64,000 bases of DNA. It comes from Microbispora catharanthi (GTDB lineage: Bacteria > Actinomycetota > Actinomycetes > Streptosporangiales > Streptosporangiaceae). The stretch's first letter is position 1. Each line of letters starts with the position of its first letter. Positions 1 to 8,822 of the stretch are shown here, in pieces. A model generated the notes under the pieces. That model did no database searches. It was not told where the DNA came from and saw only the letters and a list, made by a program, of their open reading frames with translations. The stretch is taken from contig NZ_VDMA02000015.1 of NCBI RefSeq assembly GCF_006334915.2, positions 1 to 64,000 on the forward strand. The letters run 5' to 3'. A program made the translations under genes and the position numbers.

Positions 1-50
1 TACGGCTTGATGAACTCCCACTCTTCGTCCGTCAACTGGGCCCGCGTCAC
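1..50 (-). mobile_element. IS5-family transposase, N-terminal end only (runs off the window)
   Basis: Read on the minus strand from a GTG at 50, the sequence encodes MTRAQLTDEEWEFIKP and continues past the left edge. The LTDEEWEFIKP stretch is the usual opening of IS5-group transposases in actinomycetes, so this is probably the start of an insertion-sequence transposase. Only 16 residues are visible, so the subgroup and integrity cannot be judged. It lies 150 bases upstream of, and divergent from, the PKS gene, making it a candidate left boundary marker for that operon. No terminal inverted repeat could be recognised in 51-190. Confidence 0.65.
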
Positions 51-189
51 ACACGAGGACCTACCGGATCAGACCCGGCCACAACGGCAAATCCCAAGGA
101 TTGATCACAACCCGATACGCGCCCTAGGTGGACCCTGACCGAGACAGCAAGCCGACCGGCGAAGTGCCGAGTCGTGGTGGACCTGAGCA

Positions 190-196
190 GGAAGGG
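190..196 (+). promoter_or_regulatory. Ribosome binding site that decides the PKS start
   Basis: GGAAGGG ends five bases before the ATG at 201. The upstream in-frame GTG at 174 has no comparable purine-rich stretch, so the ATG is preferred. This removes nine residues from the longest possible reading frame. Confidence 0.6.
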
Positions 197-200
197 CGAC

Positions 201-3200
201 ATGAGCGCGGACGACCCGACAGCGGAGCAGGCATGGCCGGAGCACGCGGCGGCGGTGGTGGGCGTGGGGTGCCGCCTACCGGGTGGGATCGTGAACCTGG
301 ACGGGCTGTGGCAGGCGTTGCGGCAGGGCGCGGATCTGGTCGGCCAGATCCCGCCGAGCAGGTTCGAGGCCGATCGGTTCGTCGACGACACCATGCCGAG
401 GCTGAACAGGAGTTACACCCGGGCGGGGGGCTTCCTCGACGAGGACATCACCGCCTTCGACGCCGCCTACTTCGGCATCTCCCCCAAAGAGGCCGCCTCG
501 ATGGACCCGCAGCAGCGGTTGCTCCTGGAGATGGCGGTCGAGGCCCTGGACGACGCGGGCATCGATCCGGCGGTGCTGGCAGGCACGGACACCGGAGTGT
601 TCATCGGCATCTCGGATCCCGCCTACGGCACGATGCAGGCGTTGGAGCCGGGCGCCATGGGCCCGTACTCGATGTCGGGGGGAACCCTGTCCATCGCGGC
701 CAACCGGCTGTCGCACTTCTTCGACCTGCGCGGTCCGAGCATGAGCATCGACACCGCGTGCTCCTCGTCCTTGACAGCCGTGGAGCGGGCCTGGCGGTCC
801 CTTGCGGAGGGATCCAGCCGGGTGGTGCTGGCCGGCGGGGTCAACCTGCTGCTCAGCCCGGGTCCCTTCATCGGTTTCAGCCAGGCGTCGATGTTGTCGC
901 CGACCGGCCGGTGCCGGGCGTTCTCCGCCGACGCCGACGGGTTCGTACGCGCGGAGGGCGGCGGTGTGGTGGTGCTCAAGCGCCTGGCCGACGCGATCGC
1001 CGACGGGGACCGTATCCACGGCGTCATCGTCGGCGCCGCCGCCAACAACGACGGCCACACCATGGGGCTGGCGTTGCCGAACGCCGAAGCGCAGGAGGCC
1101 CTGTTACGGCGGGTGTACACCACGGCGGGCATCAGCCCTGACGAGATCGTTTACGTGGAGGCGCACGGCACCGGCACCCAGGCCGGTGATCCGGCCGAAT
1201 GCCAGGCGCTGGGGCGGGCGCTGGGCAGCCGGCGCACGCGCGGAGTCCTGCCCATCGGCTCAGTGAAGTCCAACCTGGGGCACCTGGAGCCCGCCTCCGG
1301 CATGCCGGGGCTGTTCAAGGCCCTGCTGGTACTCCGGCACCGGATGATCCCGCCCTCGTTGCACGCCACCACGCTCAACCCCCGTATCGACTTCGACGCC
1401 CTGGGGCTGAGCGTCACCGTCGAGCCGCGCCCGCTGGACGAAGCAGGCGAGCGGCCCGTGGCCGGAGTCAACTCCTTCGGGTTCGGAGGCGCGAACGCCC
1501 ACGTGGCGCTGGCCGCACCGCCCGCGCCGCCACCACCCGCCCCCAGGGCGGAAGGGAACGAACCGACGGCACCCCCGGCAGGAGCGCTGCCCGTCGTCGT
1601 GTCCGCGCGCAGCCGGTCCGCGCTGCGGGAAGCGGTGGAACGGACCGCCGCGCACCTGACGTCACTCGATGAACGGGATTTCTACGATGTGGCCTACACC
1701 GCGACTCGGCGGCGCGGCGGCCACCGGCATCGCGCCGTGGTGCTGGCTGATACCGCCGCGGCGGCGGCGCGGGCGCTGGCGCGCCTGGTGGACGTCCCCG
1801 AGTCGACCGCCCCCGCCGGTGAGTCCGGTGCGGGCAGGCGGCTCGCAACCGGGGACGCGGCGGTGGCGGAGTCGGAGACGGTGGAGCACGGGCGGGTGGC
1901 GTTCGTGTTCTCCGGCAACGGTTCGCAGTGGGCCGGGATGGGCGCCGACCTGATGTCCGACGAGACCTTCCGCTCGGCCGTGGAAGCGGTCGACGACGAA
2001 CTGTCCGATCGGCTCGGCTGGTCGGTGCTCAAGGAGCTGTCCCTGCCGGCCGACCAGTCACGACTGTCGGCGACCGAAGTGGCGCAGCCGCTGCTGTTCG
2101 CCGTCCAGGTCGGTCTGGTGGAGATGCTCAAGGCGGCGGGCGTACGGCCGGGAGCGGTGCTCGGCCACAGCGTGGGCGAGGTCGCCGCCGCCTACACCGC
2201 CGGCGCCCTGTCACTGGCCCAGGCGGCGCAGGTGATCTCCGAGCGCGGCATGGCGCAGTCGGTCACCCGGGGGCAGGGCCGGATGGCCGCACTCGGGCTG
2301 CCCGAGACCGCGGCCAGGCAGATCCTGGCCGGCTACCCACAACTGGAGATCGCGGCGGTCAACTCCGACCGCGACGTCACGATCGCCGGACCGGACGGAT
2401 CGCTGAAGTCACTGGGTGAGGACCTCTCCTCGCGCGAGATCTTCTTCCGCGAGCTGGACCTGGACTACGCCTTCCACAGCGGCGCCATGGATCCGGTGCG
2501 GCAGCCCCTGGCCGAGGGACTCGCCGGACTGCGGCCCTGCCCGGCGCATATCCCTCTGGTATCCACGGTGACAGGCGGCCTGGTCCGGGGGACGGAGCTG
2601 GACGCGGCGTACTGGTGGAGGAACGTCCGAGAGCCGGTGCGGTTCGCAGCGGCGGTCGAGCGGGTGCTCGGCGACGGCTTCGACGTGCTGCTGGAGATCG
2701 GCCCGCATCCGGTGCTGCGCTCGTACCTGCGCCGCATAAGCGGCACCGCTCGCGTACGCGCGGCCGTCGTGGCCACGCTGCGCCGGGATGAGCCAGGCCC
2801 GGCGCGTGCCCGCCGCACGGTCGCCGAACTCGTCGCCGCCGGTGCACGGCTCGACTGGGATCGGTACTTCCCCCGCCCCGGCGCGGTGCGATCGCTGCCG
2901 GCCTACCCCTGGCAGCGCGAACGACACTGGATCGGAGGCCCGCACACCTGGGTGCAGACCAACGTCGACACGACGATCCAGCATCCGCTGCTGGGACAGC
3001 GGATGCCGGTGCTGGACCCCACCTGGCAGGGAGAGATCGACCGTGTGCGGGTGCCCTGGGTGGCCGATCACCGGGCGGGCGGTGCCGCCGTCATGCCGGC
3101 CACCGGATACGTGGAGATGGCCGTCGCCGCCGCACGGCTGGCCATACCGGACGCCGCCGAGGCGGTGGAGGTGGACAGGGTCGACATCAGCCGGGCCATG

Positions 3201-6200
3201 GTGGTGCCGTCACAGGCCGGCGCCGATCCGTTGTACGTGCAGACGTCGCTCTGCGCCGAGACCGGGGTGGTCACCGTGGCCAGTGCCGGCCGGCAGGCGG
3301 AGCAGCCCCGCGAGCACTTCCGGGCACGGGTACGGCCGCTGCTGCGCCGGATCCCGCCGCCGCTGGACGTGGCCGCGCTGCGCGCTCGCATCAGCACGGG
3401 CGTGGACGTGCCCGGCTACTACGCGCGGGCCGCCGAAGGCCACATGGTGTGGGGGCCGGAGTTCCAGGTCCTGACCGAGCTGTGGATGGGCGAGGGGGAG
3501 GTGCTGGGCGCCTACTCGTGCCCGGAGCAGGGGCAGGGGCGCTACCAGATGCATCCGGTGGTGCTGGACAGTGCGCTGCAGGCCGGTGTGCTGTGGCTGG
3601 TGGAGTCGCTGCGATCGGGCCGCGGCTACATGCCCGCCTCGATCGGCTCCGTCCGCCTGTGGGGAACGCCCGCGGCACAGGGGCTCGTGCACGTACGGGA
3701 ACGTTCCAGCAGTGCCGAGGAGGTCTGCTGGGACATCGTGGTCGCCGACGACGACGGCCGGATCGCCGCCGAAGTGGAGGGCTGCCGGCTACGCCGGATG
3801 CCCGGCGTCCACATCACCCCGGTCACCCGTTACGAGACGGCGCTGCGGGCCGCGCCCCGGGCCGGCGCGCCCGCCGAGCCGTGGCCGGCCCCCCGCCCCG
3901 GGCAGATCCTGTCCGGCGCGGCCGAGCAGATCGACCGGCTGCGCTCGGCGTGGCACGAGCTGGACTACCCACGGTATGCGGCACGGCTCGAAGAGGTGTT
4001 CGCGCACACGCTGGCCGGCGCGCTCGGTGAGCTGACCGCCGAGCGGTCGGTCGGCATCGAGGAACTGATCGAGGCGTGCCCGGGGGCGCACCACCGGCGG
4101 ATGCTCCACGCGGCCCTGCCGCTGCTGGAACAGCACGGACTGCTGGAGCGACCGGTCGAGGGCGGCCCTCGCCTGATGCCGACGGGTACGGACCCGCGCG
4201 ACCTCCACCGTGACCTCCTCACCCGGGGAGCCGCCTTCGCCGCCCAGAGCGCCCTGTCCGTACGCGTCGGCCGGTGTCTGCCCGAACTGCTCGCAGGCCG
4301 GCGTACCGGCTCCGACGTCCTGGGCTCCGGCGGCGCTCATGAGCTGATCGAGCAGTTCCACGACGTCGGGCCGGTCAACCTGTTCACCAACCGGATCGCC
4401 CGGGCGCTCGTCGAGCAGATCGTCCGCCGATGGCCGGCCGACCGGCCGCTGCGTGTCCTGGAAGCCGGTGCGGGAACGGGCGGCACCACCGCCATGCTGT
4501 TGCCCGTCCTGCCCGCCGACCGCACCCGCTACCTGGTCACCGACCTCGCCGAGGCGGCGTTGACCCGGCTGCGGCAGCGCTTCGCCGGCTTCGACTTCGT
4601 CGATTACGCCGTCCTCGACCTGGACGCCGGCCCGGTGGAGCAGGGGCTGGCCGCGGCCGGATTCGATCTCGTGGTCGCGGCGAACAGCCTGCACCTGGCC
4701 CGTGACCTGCCCGCCGCGCTGCATCACCTGTCCACCCTCCTGGTTCCCGGCGGCCAGTTGCTCCTCACCGAACCGCACCGGGTGGAGACCCTGTTGCCGT
4801 TCCTCGGCGTGCAGGAGGAGTTCTGGGACTTCACCGACCGGCACCTGCGCCCGCGCTCGCCGCTGCTGTCCCGGGAAGAATGGCCGGAGGTGCTGGCAGA
4901 GGTCGGCTATACCGAGGTCGTCCAGACCGGCGACGACGGCGAACTCGCGGCCGGCGACTTCTCGGTGATGCTGGCCACCGCTCCGGCCGCCACCGGGGGC
5001 GCTCCGGCCACCGAGCACCCCGTACCGGACGCCGCCGGCACGTGGATCCTCGCCGGCGAGGACGGCACCGACGCTCTGACCGCCGAGCTGCGGGCTCTGC
5101 TGCGAGCCCGTGGCGGCGACGTGCTCCACTCGCCGCTCAGCGACGATCCCGACCACTGGACCGATCACTTCCCACCCACCGCCCAGACGGTCACCATCGC
5201 GGTCATCCTGGGCGGAGCGGACGACAGCGAGCTGCGCGAAGCCGACAACACCGATCCGAAGGCGACCGTCGAGCAGATCACCCGGCGGGCCGCGGCGCTG
5301 CGGGCCGTCGCACTGGCCTGCGAGCAACTGCCCGAGCACGTCGCGACCACGGTGTGGCTGGTGGCCCGCCCCTGCGCCGCGCTGCCGGAACCCCGCCTCA
5401 CCGACGTCCGGCTCCACCCCGAGGACGCGGCGACCTGGGGGACGATGCGCTCGCTGAGCAACGAGCAGCCGCGGCTCGCGGTACGCAGGCTCTGCCTGCA
5501 CCCCAGCGGTGACGCCGCACAGGACGCCGGTCGCCTGGCGGCGGAACTGCTCGCCCCCGGCGAGGAGGACGAGATCCTGCTCACCCGTCGAGGACGTTTC
5601 GTGCCGCGGCTGCTTGAGTCAGGCGAGCACGCCCGCAGCCTGCCCGTCGGCTCGGGCGGCGCCTACCGGCTCAAGGTGTGCGACCCGGGGCTGTCTTACA
5701 CGCTGGCCTGGGAGGAGATCCCGATGCCGCAGCCCGGGCCTGACGAGGTCGTGGTCGAGGTGCGGGCGATCGGGCTGAACTACCGCGACGTGATGCGCGC
5801 GGTGAACCTGCTGCCCACCGAGGCCGTCGAAGCGGTCTTCGGCGGGCACGAACTGGGCCTGGAGTGCGCCGGGATCGTCACCGCCGTCGGCGCCGCCGTC
5901 ACCGGGACGCGGCCCGGTGACCGGGTGATGGCCGCGGGGCCCGTTGGATTCGCCAGTTACGCGAGGGTCAAGGCATGGGCGGCCGTCCCCGTCCCCGAGG
6001 GGATGACCTTCACCGAAGCCGCCACCATGCCGATGGCGTTCTCCACCGCGCATCATTCGCTGGGCTACTGCGCACGGGTCAAGGCGGGAGAGACGATCCT
6101 GATCCACGGCGGAGCCGGTGGAGTCGGCCTGGCCGCGCTGCAGTACGCCCGGCACCACGGAGCCCGCGTGATCGCGACCGCCGGCACCGCCGCCAAACGC

Positions 6201-7790
6201 GACCTGCTGCTCGCGATGGGAGCCGACCACGTCCTCGACTCGCGCAGCCTGCGTTTCGCCGAGCAGGTCAAGGAACTGACCGGGGGCCAGGGAGTGGACA
6301 TCGTGCTCAACTCGCTGGCCGGTGAGGCCATCAACCGGGGCGTGGAATGCCTGCGGCACGGCGGCCGGTTCATCGAGCTCGGCAAACGGGACATCTACCA
6401 GAACAGATCCCTGCTGCTGCGCCCGTTCTCCGACAACATCGCGTTCTACGGCGTGGACATCGGCACTCTGATGTGGAAGGCGCCCGAGCTGATGGCCGAC
6501 AGCACGGCGCAGGCCGCGCCCCTCTACCACTCCCGGCGGTTCCGGCCGCTGCCCCACACGGTGTATCCGGCCGCCCGCGTCGCCGACGCCTTCGCCATGA
6601 TGCGCCATTCTCGACACATCGGAAAAGTCGTTGTGTCCTTCGATCCACGCGACGAACCGGTTACCGTCCAGCCCCAACGGACGGCGCCGCGCCTGGAACC
6701 GGAGGGGACCTACCTGGTCACGGGCGGCCTGGGCGGGTTCGGCGCGGCGACGGCTCGCCGCCTCGCCCAGCGGGGTGCCCGCCACCTGGCCCTGGTCGGT
6801 CGCAGGGGCGCCGAGGCGCCCGAAGCTCCCGCTCTGCTGGAGGAACTGGAGAGATCGGGGGTGGAGGTCCGCGCGTACGCGGCCGACGTAGCCGACCGCG
6901 ACGCCATGTGGCGGATCCTGCACGACCTGGACGCCGCCGGCCATCCGCTGCGCGGCGTCGTACACGCGGCCATGCACCTCGACGACGGCCCGCTCGCCGA
7001 CCTCGGCGACGACCGGATCCGAGCCGTCCTGCACCCCAAGGTCGCCGGCGCGATGGTGCTGGACGAATTGACCCGGGATCGTCCCCTCGACCTGTTCGTC
7101 ATGTACTCCTCCCTCACCACTATCGGCAACATCGGCCAGACGTCGTACGTCGCCGCGAACCTGTTCCTGGAGGCGCTGGCCCGGCAGCGGAGCCGGCAGG
7201 GCCTGCCCGGACTGACGGCCTGCCTGGGCGCGCTCGCGGAAACCGGGGTGCTGACCCGAGGCAGGCAGGGAGAGGCACTGGCCAAGGCCGGGATCCCGCC
7301 GACGTCTCCCGCCCGGGCGTTGGACGCCGTGGAGGCCATGCTCGGCGAGCACGCCGACGTCGCCATGGTGGGCCGCTGCGACTGGGGCCGGTTGCGGCAG
7401 GTCCTGCCCAGCCTGCAGCGCCCGTGGCTGTCCCTGGTGCTGCCGCCCGGCACGGAGCAGCAAGGGGCCGACCTGCTGTCTCTGCTGGCGGAGATGAGCT
7501 ACGAGCAGCAGTACGCGTACATCACCGAGCACATCACCCGGTTGTTGTCCACCATCCTGCTCATCCCGGCCGACCAGATCGCCGAAGACCGGCGGCTGGA
7601 CGAGTACGGACTGGACTCCCTGATGGCCACCGAACTGCTGACCTCCGTCCGCGGCCAGTTCGGCATCGACATCCCGCCCATGGAGCTGATGCGCGGCGGC
7701 GGCACCGTGGCCGACTTCGCTCACAGCATGCTCATCCGCCTCGGGCCGCGCGGGGAACAGCAGCCCGCCGGTGCGAGTCGACAGAAGTGA
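201..7790 (+). CDS. Highly reducing type I polyketide synthase, KS-AT-DH-MT-ER-KR-ACP
   Basis: A 2529-residue single-module synthase that probably works iteratively. Domains in order: KS about 16-445 with DTACSSSL (Cys187) and both active-site His motifs (VEAHGTGT, NLGHLEP); AT about 565-870 with GHSVGE and a YAFHS substrate motif, between the malonyl HAFH and methylmalonyl YASH forms; DH about 925-1210 with HRAGGAAVMP and the DSALQ second motif; C-methyltransferase about 1300-1600 with the SAM motif LEAGAGTGG; ER about 1830-2145 with HGGAGGVGLAA; KR about 2168-2350 with TGGLGGFG and the Ser-Tyr-Asn catalytic set; ACP near 2473 with GLDSL. All catalytic residues I looked for are present. There is no thioesterase or reductase release domain. 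OleA starts 8 bases after the stop, so I infer that the finished, possibly methyl-branched, saturated chain passes from the ACP to OleA. The order resembles fungal highly reducing PKSs. The chain length and substrates cannot be read from sequence. Confidence 0.93.
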   Translation: MSADDPTAEQAWPEHAAAVVGVGCRLPGGIVNLDGLWQALRQGADLVGQIPPSRFEADRFVDDTMPRLNRSYTRAGGFLDEDITAFDAAYFGISPKEAASMDPQQRLLLEMAVEALDDAGIDPAVLAGTDTGVFIGISDPAYGTMQALEPGAMGPYSMSGGTLSIAANRLSHFFDLRGPSMSIDTACSSSLTAVERAWRSLAEGSSRVVLAGGVNLLLSPGPFIGFSQASMLSPTGRCRAFSADADGFVRAEGGGVVVLKRLADAIADGDRIHGVIVGAAANNDGHTMGLALPNAEAQEALLRRVYTTAGISPDEIVYVEAHGTGTQAGDPAECQALGRALGSRRTRGVLPIGSVKSNLGHLEPASGMPGLFKALLVLRHRMIPPSLHATTLNPRIDFDALGLSVTVEPRPLDEAGERPVAGVNSFGFGGANAHVALAAPPAPPPPAPRAEGNEPTAPPAGALPVVVSARSRSALREAVERTAAHLTSLDERDFYDVAYTATRRRGGHRHRAVVLADTAAAAARALARLVDVPESTAPAGESGAGRRLATGDAAVAESETVEHGRVAFVFSGNGSQWAGMGADLMSDETFRSAVEAVDDELSDRLGWSVLKELSLPADQSRLSATEVAQPLLFAVQVGLVEMLKAAGVRPGAVLGHSVGEVAAAYTAGALSLAQAAQVISERGMAQSVTRGQGRMAALGLPETAARQILAGYPQLEIAAVNSDRDVTIAGPDGSLKSLGEDLSSREIFFRELDLDYAFHSGAMDPVRQPLAEGLAGLRPCPAHIPLVSTVTGGLVRGTELDAAYWWRNVREPVRFAAAVERVLGDGFDVLLEIGPHPVLRSYLRRISGTARVRAAVVATLRRDEPGPARARRTVAELVAAGARLDWDRYFPRPGAVRSLPAYPWQRERHWIGGPHTWVQTNVDTTIQHPLLGQRMPVLDPTWQGEIDRVRVPWVADHRAGGAAVMPATGYVEMAVAAARLAIPDAAEAVEVDRVDISRAMVVPSQAGADPLYVQTSLCAETGVVTVASAGRQAEQPREHFRARVRPLLRRIPPPLDVAALRARISTGVDVPGYYARAAEGHMVWGPEFQVLTELWMGEGEVLGAYSCPEQGQGRYQMHPVVLDSALQAGVLWLVESLRSGRGYMPASIGSVRLWGTPAAQGLVHVRERSSSAEEVCWDIVVADDDGRIAAEVEGCRLRRMPGVHITPVTRYETALRAAPRAGAPAEPWPAPRPGQILSGAAEQIDRLRSAWHELDYPRYAARLEEVFAHTLAGALGELTAERSVGIEELIEACPGAHHRRMLHAALPLLEQHGLLERPVEGGPRLMPTGTDPRDLHRDLLTRGAAFAAQSALSVRVGRCLPELLAGRRTGSDVLGSGGAHELIEQFHDVGPVNLFTNRIARALVEQIVRRWPADRPLRVLEAGAGTGGTTAMLLPVLPADRTRYLVTDLAEAALTRLRQRFAGFDFVDYAVLDLDAGPVEQGLAAAGFDLVVAANSLHLARDLPAALHHLSTLLVPGGQLLLTEPHRVETLLPFLGVQEEFWDFTDRHLRPRSPLLSREEWPEVLAEVGYTEVVQTGDDGELAAGDFSVMLATAPAATGGAPATEHPVPDAAGTWILAGEDGTDALTAELRALLRARGGDVLHSPLSDDPDHWTDHFPPTAQTVTIAVILGGADDSELREADNTDPKATVEQITRRAAALRAVALACEQLPEHVATTVWLVARPCAALPEPRLTDVRLHPEDAATWGTMRSLSNEQPRLAVRRLCLHPSGDAAQDAGRLAAELLAPGEEDEILLTRRGRFVPRLLESGEHARSLPVGSGGAYRLKVCDPGLSYTLAWEEIPMPQPGPDEVVVEVRAIGLNYRDVMRAVNLLPTEAVEAVFGGHELGLECAGIVTAVGAAVTGTRPGDRVMAAGPVGFASYARVKAWAAVPVPEGMTFTEAATMPMAFSTAHHSLGYCARVKAGETILIHGGAGGVGLAALQYARHHGARVIATAGTAAKRDLLLAMGADHVLDSRSLRFAEQVKELTGGQGVDIVLNSLAGEAINRGVECLRHGGRFIELGKRDIYQNRSLLLRPFSDNIAFYGVDIGTLMWKAPELMADSTAQAAPLYHSRRFRPLPHTVYPAARVADAFAMMRHSRHIGKVVVSFDPRDEPVTVQPQRTAPRLEPEGTYLVTGGLGGFGAATARRLAQRGARHLALVGRRGAEAPEAPALLEELERSGVEVRAYAADVADRDAMWRILHDLDAAGHPLRGVVHAAMHLDDGPLADLGDDRIRAVLHPKVAGAMVLDELTRDRPLDLFVMYSSLTTIGNIGQTSYVAANLFLEALARQRSRQGLPGLTACLGALAETGVLTRGRQGEALAKAGIPPTSPARALDAVEAMLGEHADVAMVGRCDWGRLRQVLPSLQRPWLSLVLPPGTEQQGADLLSLLAEMSYEQQYAYITEHITRLLSTILLIPADQIAEDRRLDEYGLDSLMATELLTSVRGQFGIDIPPMELMRGGGTVADFAHSMLIRLGPRGEQQPAGASRQK

Positions 7791-7798
7791 GGACTGCA

Positions 7799-8818
7799 TT
7801 GACCCACCTGCACACCCGGATGGCGGGGGTGGCCGCACATCTGCCGGAGACCACACTGAGCACGGCTGAGCTGGAAGACCGGCTCGCCGATCGCAATCCC
7901 ACCCTTGACCTGCCCCGAGGGCTGATCCACGACCACAGTGGAGTCCGGCGCCGGCACATCGCCCTCCCTCACGAGAAACCGTCCGACCTGGCGGCGCACG
8001 CCGCCCGCCGGGTCCTGGAGGACAACGGCCTACAGGCCGCCGACCTCGATCTGCTCATCTACGCGGGAGTGTCGTCCGACGCCGTAGAGCCTGCCACCGG
8101 ACACGTCGTCGCCGCCAAGATCGGGGCCTGCTGCCCGGTGTTCGACGTACGCAACGCCTGTAACAGCGTGCTGAACGCCATCCAGGTGGCCGACGCGCTG
8201 ATCTCCGGCGGCCGTCATCGGCGGGTCCTCGTCTGCTGCGGAGAACTGCCCACCGCCGGCACACCGTGGACCCTGGCCGACGCCGAGGAGTACATCACCG
8301 TCGCCGCGTCCTATACCGTCTCCGACGCCGGCGCCGCGTTGCTGCTGGAGGCCGGCGCCGAACCGGGGGTGCTCACCCACCGGTTCTCCGCGTACTCCGC
8401 CGGATGGCAGGCGGCGGTCTCCGCGGTGGACAACCTCACCACCGACCCGTGGGCGGGCCGGCCCACCATCGGGCCGCTCATCGTCGACTCCGTCGAGTTG
8501 GTGCGCGGCATCGAGAACATCGATTACGCCGTCTTCCACAAGCCCCTCGCCGATCTCGGGCTGCACTGGGACGACTTCGCGGCCATCTGCGTGCACCAGG
8601 CAACGCTGCCGACGCTGTGGTGGTTCTGCGACCAGGTGCGCATACCGCAGGGCAAGGTCGTCGTCACGATCGCCCAGCACGGCAACCTCGTCGCGGCGAC
8701 GCTGCTCGTACAACTGGCGCGGGTGGTCGCCTCGGGACGGGTACGGCGCGGTGACCTGGTCGCCCTGGTCGGCCTGGCCAGCGGGGCCAGTGCCGGAATC
8801 GTGGTCGTGCGGTGGTGA
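7799..8818 (+). CDS. oleA: OleA-type thiolase-fold acyl condensing enzyme
   Basis: A 339-residue KAS III-fold protein. OleA joins two acyl thioesters head to head (Claisen condensation) to a 2-alkyl-3-ketoacid. Visible catalytic residues are Cys121 in DVRNACNSVLNA, a His in CVHQATLP and an Asn in AQHGNLVAA, the thiolase-superfamily triad. Glu97 in DAVEPATGH matches the glutamate in the EPSTA motif of Xanthomonas OleA that helps deprotonate the second substrate, which separates it from plain FabH. The TTG start at 7799 is chosen because GTGAGGA (7787-7793) lies five bases upstream; an ATG at 7820 is the alternative. It starts 8 bases after the PKS stop, so translation is probably coupled. The inferred donor is the PKS acyl-ACP; the second acyl group is unknown. 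Only one OleA copy is present, unlike the LstA/LstB pair of lipstatin synthesis. Confidence 0.88.
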   Translation: MTHLHTRMAGVAAHLPETTLSTAELEDRLADRNPTLDLPRGLIHDHSGVRRRHIALPHEKPSDLAAHAARRVLEDNGLQAADLDLLIYAGVSSDAVEPATGHVVAAKIGACCPVFDVRNACNSVLNAIQVADALISGGRHRRVLVCCGELPTAGTPWTLADAEEYITVAASYTVSDAGAALLLEAGAEPGVLTHRFSAYSAGWQAAVSAVDNLTTDPWAGRPTIGPLIVDSVELVRGIENIDYAVFHKPLADLGLHWDDFAAICVHQATLPTLWWFCDQVRIPQGKVVVTIAQHGNLVAATLLVQLARVVASGRVRRGDLVALVGLASGASAGIVVVRW

Positions 8819-8822
8819 TCCG

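Noticed and set aside
174..200. GTG at 174 as the PKS start
   Set aside because: No ribosome site in front of it, while the ATG at 201 has GGAAGGG at ideal spacing. The extra nine residues are not typical of a KS N-terminus.
5619..7856. Long minus-strand frame opposite the PKS (about 745 residues)
   Set aside because: Its composition (Gly, Arg, Gln, His rich, no hydrophobic core) is that of an antisense shadow in GC-rich DNA, and the opposite frame encodes clear ER, KR and ACP motifs.
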